Below, in pieces: positions 5,430 to 6,906 of a stretch of DNA of 6,906 nucleotides; within the stretch, counting starts at the first letter, position 1; the number at the start of each line of letters is the position of its first letter. Source of the stretch: an uncultured Propionibacteriaceae bacterium. Lineage in GTDB: Bacteria; Actinomycetota; Actinomycetes; Propionibacteriales; Propionibacteriaceae. The position numbers and the translations under genes were made by a program. The DNA is taken from NCBI GenBank assembly GCA_936941515.1, contig CAKZJI010000389.1, positions 1 to 6,906 on the forward strand. Reading direction: 5' to 3'. The notes under the pieces are model-generated. The model did not search any database. It was not told the origin of the DNA and saw only the letters and a program-made list of their open reading frames with translations.

Positions 5430-6463
5430 TTGAGACCGAACTGCTCGATCCCGGCGACCAGCTTCTCGGCCAGGTCGACGGTGCGGATCGACGGGTTCAT
5501 GTCGCCGCCCGCGACCTTGATGAAACGCTCGTTCTTGACGGCGTCCATCTGGGAGGTGACCGGGTTCGAATTCAGGTATTCGATCTTCGCGTCCGCGGTC
5601 TCCGCGGTCTGGGACTTGCGGGTGAGATCACCCATCACGATGATGTCGGGGTTCTTGGCGGCGATGTCCTCCCAGCTGACCTGCGGCCACTCGTCGCGCT
5701 GGTCGGAGTAGATATTGGTGATGCCGAGCTGGTCGCTGATGAACTGGGACGCACCGGAACCGCCCGCCAGGTAGGGGGCCTCGGAGTTCGCGAACCAGAA
5801 CATCACCTTGACGGGCTTGCCGGGTTTCTGCGCGACCGCCTTCTCCAAACGCTGTTTGAGCTGGGCGACGAGCTCCTGGCCCTTCTCGGGCACGCCATGG
5901 ATGCGGGAGAGCTCATCGATTTCCTGATACACCTTCTCAATGGTGAAGTTCTCCGCCGGGGCGTCGTCGCCGCTCTTCTTGCCGCACTGGTTCGGCGCCA
6001 GGTAGGCGGGCACCCCGAGGGATTCGTACTTCTCGTAGCTGCCCGCGACCTTGTCGGTCAGCGTGCTCGGGAAGGATGCCGTGACGAAGTCCGGTTCCTT
6101 GGCGATGACCACCTCCGAGGTGGGGCCGCCGTCGGAGATCCGCTCCACCTTCGCGTTCTCGCTCTCCAGCGACGACAGCACCGGATCGGTCCAGGTGGCG
6201 GTGCCCACCATCTTGTCGGCGATCCCGAGGGAGAGCTGGATCTCGGTGGAGGACTGGTTCAGCGACACCGTCCGCGCGGGCGCCTTCTTGAACGTCAACT
6301 GGTGTCCGCAGTTGTCGATGGTGAGGGGGAAACCGGCGGCGGAGGCACCGGAGGACTGGCTGGCGGAGGCGTCGGTCGGCTGGTCCTTGGCCGCGCCCGC
6401 GCAGCTGCTCAGCAGCAGAGCCGACAGCAGCGCGAGCGAACAAACGGACTTCTTCACGTGCAT
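5426..6463 (-). CDS. btuF: Cobalamin-binding lipoprotein BtuF (substrate-binding protein of the importer)
   Basis: This 345-residue protein begins with a lipoprotein signal peptide: basic MHVKK, hydrophobic core LALLSALLL and lipobox LSSC with Cys21 as the lipidation site. A Ser/Ala/Asp-rich linker follows (about 25-44). The rest is a class III (BtuF/FepB-like, PF01497 type) binding fold. The N-lobe begins LTIDNCGHQLTF, then RTVSLNQSSTEIQLSLG and a PDFVTASF strand. A long helix spans about 172-213. The C-lobe includes PVKVMFWFANSEAPYLAGG, WEDIAAKNPDIIVMGD and a closing helix. Mature cysteines C52 and C160 could form a disulfide. The protein would be anchored outside the membrane and deliver corrinoid to BtuC. 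The ATG at 6463 has AAGGGA 9 nt upstream. It is first gene of the operon behind a cobalamin riboswitch, which is the main reason for choosing cobalamin over iron-siderophore as substrate. Confidence 0.85.
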   Translation of the reverse strand: MHVKKSVCSLALLSALLLSSCAGAAKDQPTDASASQSSGASAAGFPLTIDNCGHQLTFKKAPARTVSLNQSSTEIQLSLGIADKMVGTATWTDPVLSSLESENAKVERISDGGPTSEVVIAKEPDFVTASFPSTLTDKVAGSYEKYESLGVPAYLAPNQCGKKSGDDAPAENFTIEKVYQEIDELSRIHGVPEKGQELVAQLKQRLEKAVAQKPGKPVKVMFWFANSEAPYLAGGSGASQFISDQLGITNIYSDQRDEWPQVSWEDIAAKNPDIIVMGDLTRKSQTAETADAKIEYLNSNPVTSQMDAVKNERFIKVAGGDMNPSIRTVDLAEKLVAGIEQFGLK

Positions 6464-6472
6464 CTGGGTGAT

Positions 6473-6478
6473 TCCCTT
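6473..6478 (-). promoter_or_regulatory. Ribosome-binding site (AAGGGA) of btuF, possibly maskable
   Basis: On the minus strand AAGGGA precedes the btuF ATG by 9 nt. Flanking CATCT (6491-6487) and AGATG (6465-6461, containing the start codon) are complementary and could enclose this site in a weak 5-bp hairpin. That would be a possible way for the riboswitch to control translation. Confidence 0.45.
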
Positions 6479-6550
6479 GGGTTGTGAGATGTTTTGGGGG
6501 TGACGGCAGCCACTGAAAATGGCACACGGAATCTTGTCTCGGGGGCCGTT

Positions 6551-6588
6551 GCGCGAGGCCCTGAACGGCAGGGCACGGTGGTTCGCGT
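6551..6588 (-). promoter_or_regulatory. Leader hairpin downstream of the riboswitch (candidate expression platform)
   Basis: On the minus strand GCCCTG (6574-6569) and CAGGGC (6563-6558) form a 6-bp stem with a CCGTT loop. An outer CGCGA (6587-6583)/TCGCG (6556-6552) stem surrounds it. A competing perfect pairing exists between GCCGTT (6569-6564) and AACGGC (6550-6545). No T-run follows, so attenuation by an intrinsic terminator is not obvious; translational control seems more likely. The leader between riboswitch and btuF is about 135 nt and holds no gene that I can see. Confidence 0.4.
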
Positions 6589-6596
6589 GCTCATCG

Positions 6597-6746
6597 CCGA
6601 TCGGTCTTCGGACTCGGGTTCTGCCACCGGAGCGCCTTCCCGGGCGGTCGCCCAGTGGCCTGATGATCCAGTGTCACCCTCACCGCTGCGCGTCAGTTCC
6701 GGATTCGCACCGGATTCCCTGCCCGTGGGCGCTCGGTGACGCCGAC
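6597..6746 (-). promoter_or_regulatory. Cobalamin riboswitch
   Basis: Reading the minus strand, the conserved parts appear in order. GTCGGCGTCACC is at 6746-6735. The B12 box lies at about 6719-6680, with GGAATCCGGTGCGAATCCGG followed by AACTGACGCGCAGCGGTGA. GGCCACTGGGC, with the downstream CGGGAAGGC, comes next. The closing GAGTCCGAAGACCGAT ends near 6599. GTCGG at the 5' end can pair with CCGAT at the 3' end as P1 (one G-U). This is the cobalamin riboswitch consensus, known to bind adenosylcobalamin or related corrinoids and switch off transport and synthesis genes when cobalamin is plentiful. It lies directly upstream of btuF in the same orientation. All core elements look intact. Confidence 0.92.
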
Positions 6747-6747
6747 A

Positions 6748-6776
6748 AGGCTAGTCCTTCCTCCGGGCACTGTCCA
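6748..6776 (-). promoter_or_regulatory. Promoter of the riboswitch-btuFCD transcript
   Basis: On the minus strand TGGACA (6776-6771, one mismatch to TTGACA) is separated by exactly 17 nt from TAGCCT (6753-6748, TANNNT type). Transcription should start close to 6741-6745, at the very 5' edge of the riboswitch. That placement supports both calls. Confidence 0.65.
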
Positions 6777-6906
6777 TACCTCGGGACACGGTGACGAAGG
6801 CGCCGCTGCAAGGCCCCCACGTGCTCAATCACCTCGGCGATCGGTCCCGCTCGGGACACCCCGCCACCGCACCTCCCCCGTTCTCCGTCAAACCCTTCCG
6901 GGCGCG

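Noticed and set aside
5378..6487. Long + strand open frame opposite btuF
   Set aside because: Antisense shadow of a well-supported lipoprotein gene; no independent start signals or recognisable domain.
6781..6859. Direct repeat TCGGGACAC at 6781-6789 and 6851-6859
   Set aside because: Two 9-nt copies in GC-rich DNA with no regular array or associated gene; likely chance.
6791..6906. GTG-initiated + strand reading frame open to the right edge of the window, possibly the start of a divergent gene
   Set aside because: No recognisable protein motif, no ribosome-binding site and no exact TANNNT box at leaderless distance. The frame is short and cut by the window edge, so it cannot be judged.
6680..6906. 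Minus-strand frame open from the right edge that ends inside the riboswitch, as if an upstream gene ended there
   Set aside because: It runs through the predicted promoter and the B12 box, shows no known motif and mixed third-position use. The regulatory reading explains the sequence better.
1..6906. CRISPR array, tRNA, rRNA, or insertion sequence
   Set aside because: I saw no regularly spaced repeats, no tRNA-like cloverleaf or rRNA sequence, and no transposase or integrase reading frame on either strand.

Overview
The window is GC-rich, with strong G/C preference at third codon positions. It has GTG starts, 4-nt stop/start overlaps and two genes that look leaderless. The encoded proteins (an actinobacterial-type aspartokinase C-terminus ending in AVVYAGTGR, and a lipoprotein-based BtuFCD importer) fit a Gram-positive high-GC Actinomycetota chromosome. 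A Propionibacteriaceae- or Actinomycetaceae-like host is my guess and cannot be settled from this sequence.

Layout. (1) 45-608 (+): an unusual in-frame chimera. An IclR-type helix-turn-helix N-terminus runs directly into the last ~72 residues (second ACT module) of an aspartate kinase and stops at the usual aspartokinase C-terminus. (2) 716-3489 (+): a compact three-cistron operon. It encodes an OLD/AAA_21-like ATPase, an overlapping DUF4276/TOPRIM-like protein, and a DUF1963 (YwqG-like) protein 12 nt further on. The first two form an ATPase + TOPRIM-like pair with the general architecture of PARIS (AriA/AriB) and split OLD-type anti-phage systems. Defence is inferred, not shown. (3) 3490-3610: a convergent intergenic interval rich in inverted repeats, probably bidirectional termination. 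(4) 6753 down to 3611 (-): a cobalamin-import operon. It runs promoter, cobalamin riboswitch, long leader, btuF lipoprotein, btuC permease, btuD ATPase, with 4-nt overlaps at both gene junctions.

How the genes work together. The riboswitch represses btuFCD when cobalamin is plentiful. When it is scarce, BtuF captures the corrinoid outside the membrane, BtuC carries it across and BtuD hydrolyses ATP. In this sequence btuC is interrupted by a one-base deficit in a G run (five G where six would keep the frame). Its first membrane helix is therefore in a different frame from the remainder. This could be a sequencing error, a real mutation, or a site of -1 slippage.

The points most worth a second look are the IclR-aspartokinase chimera, the ATPase/TOPRIM-like operon with its DUF1963 third gene, and the btuC frameshift under an apparently intact riboswitch.
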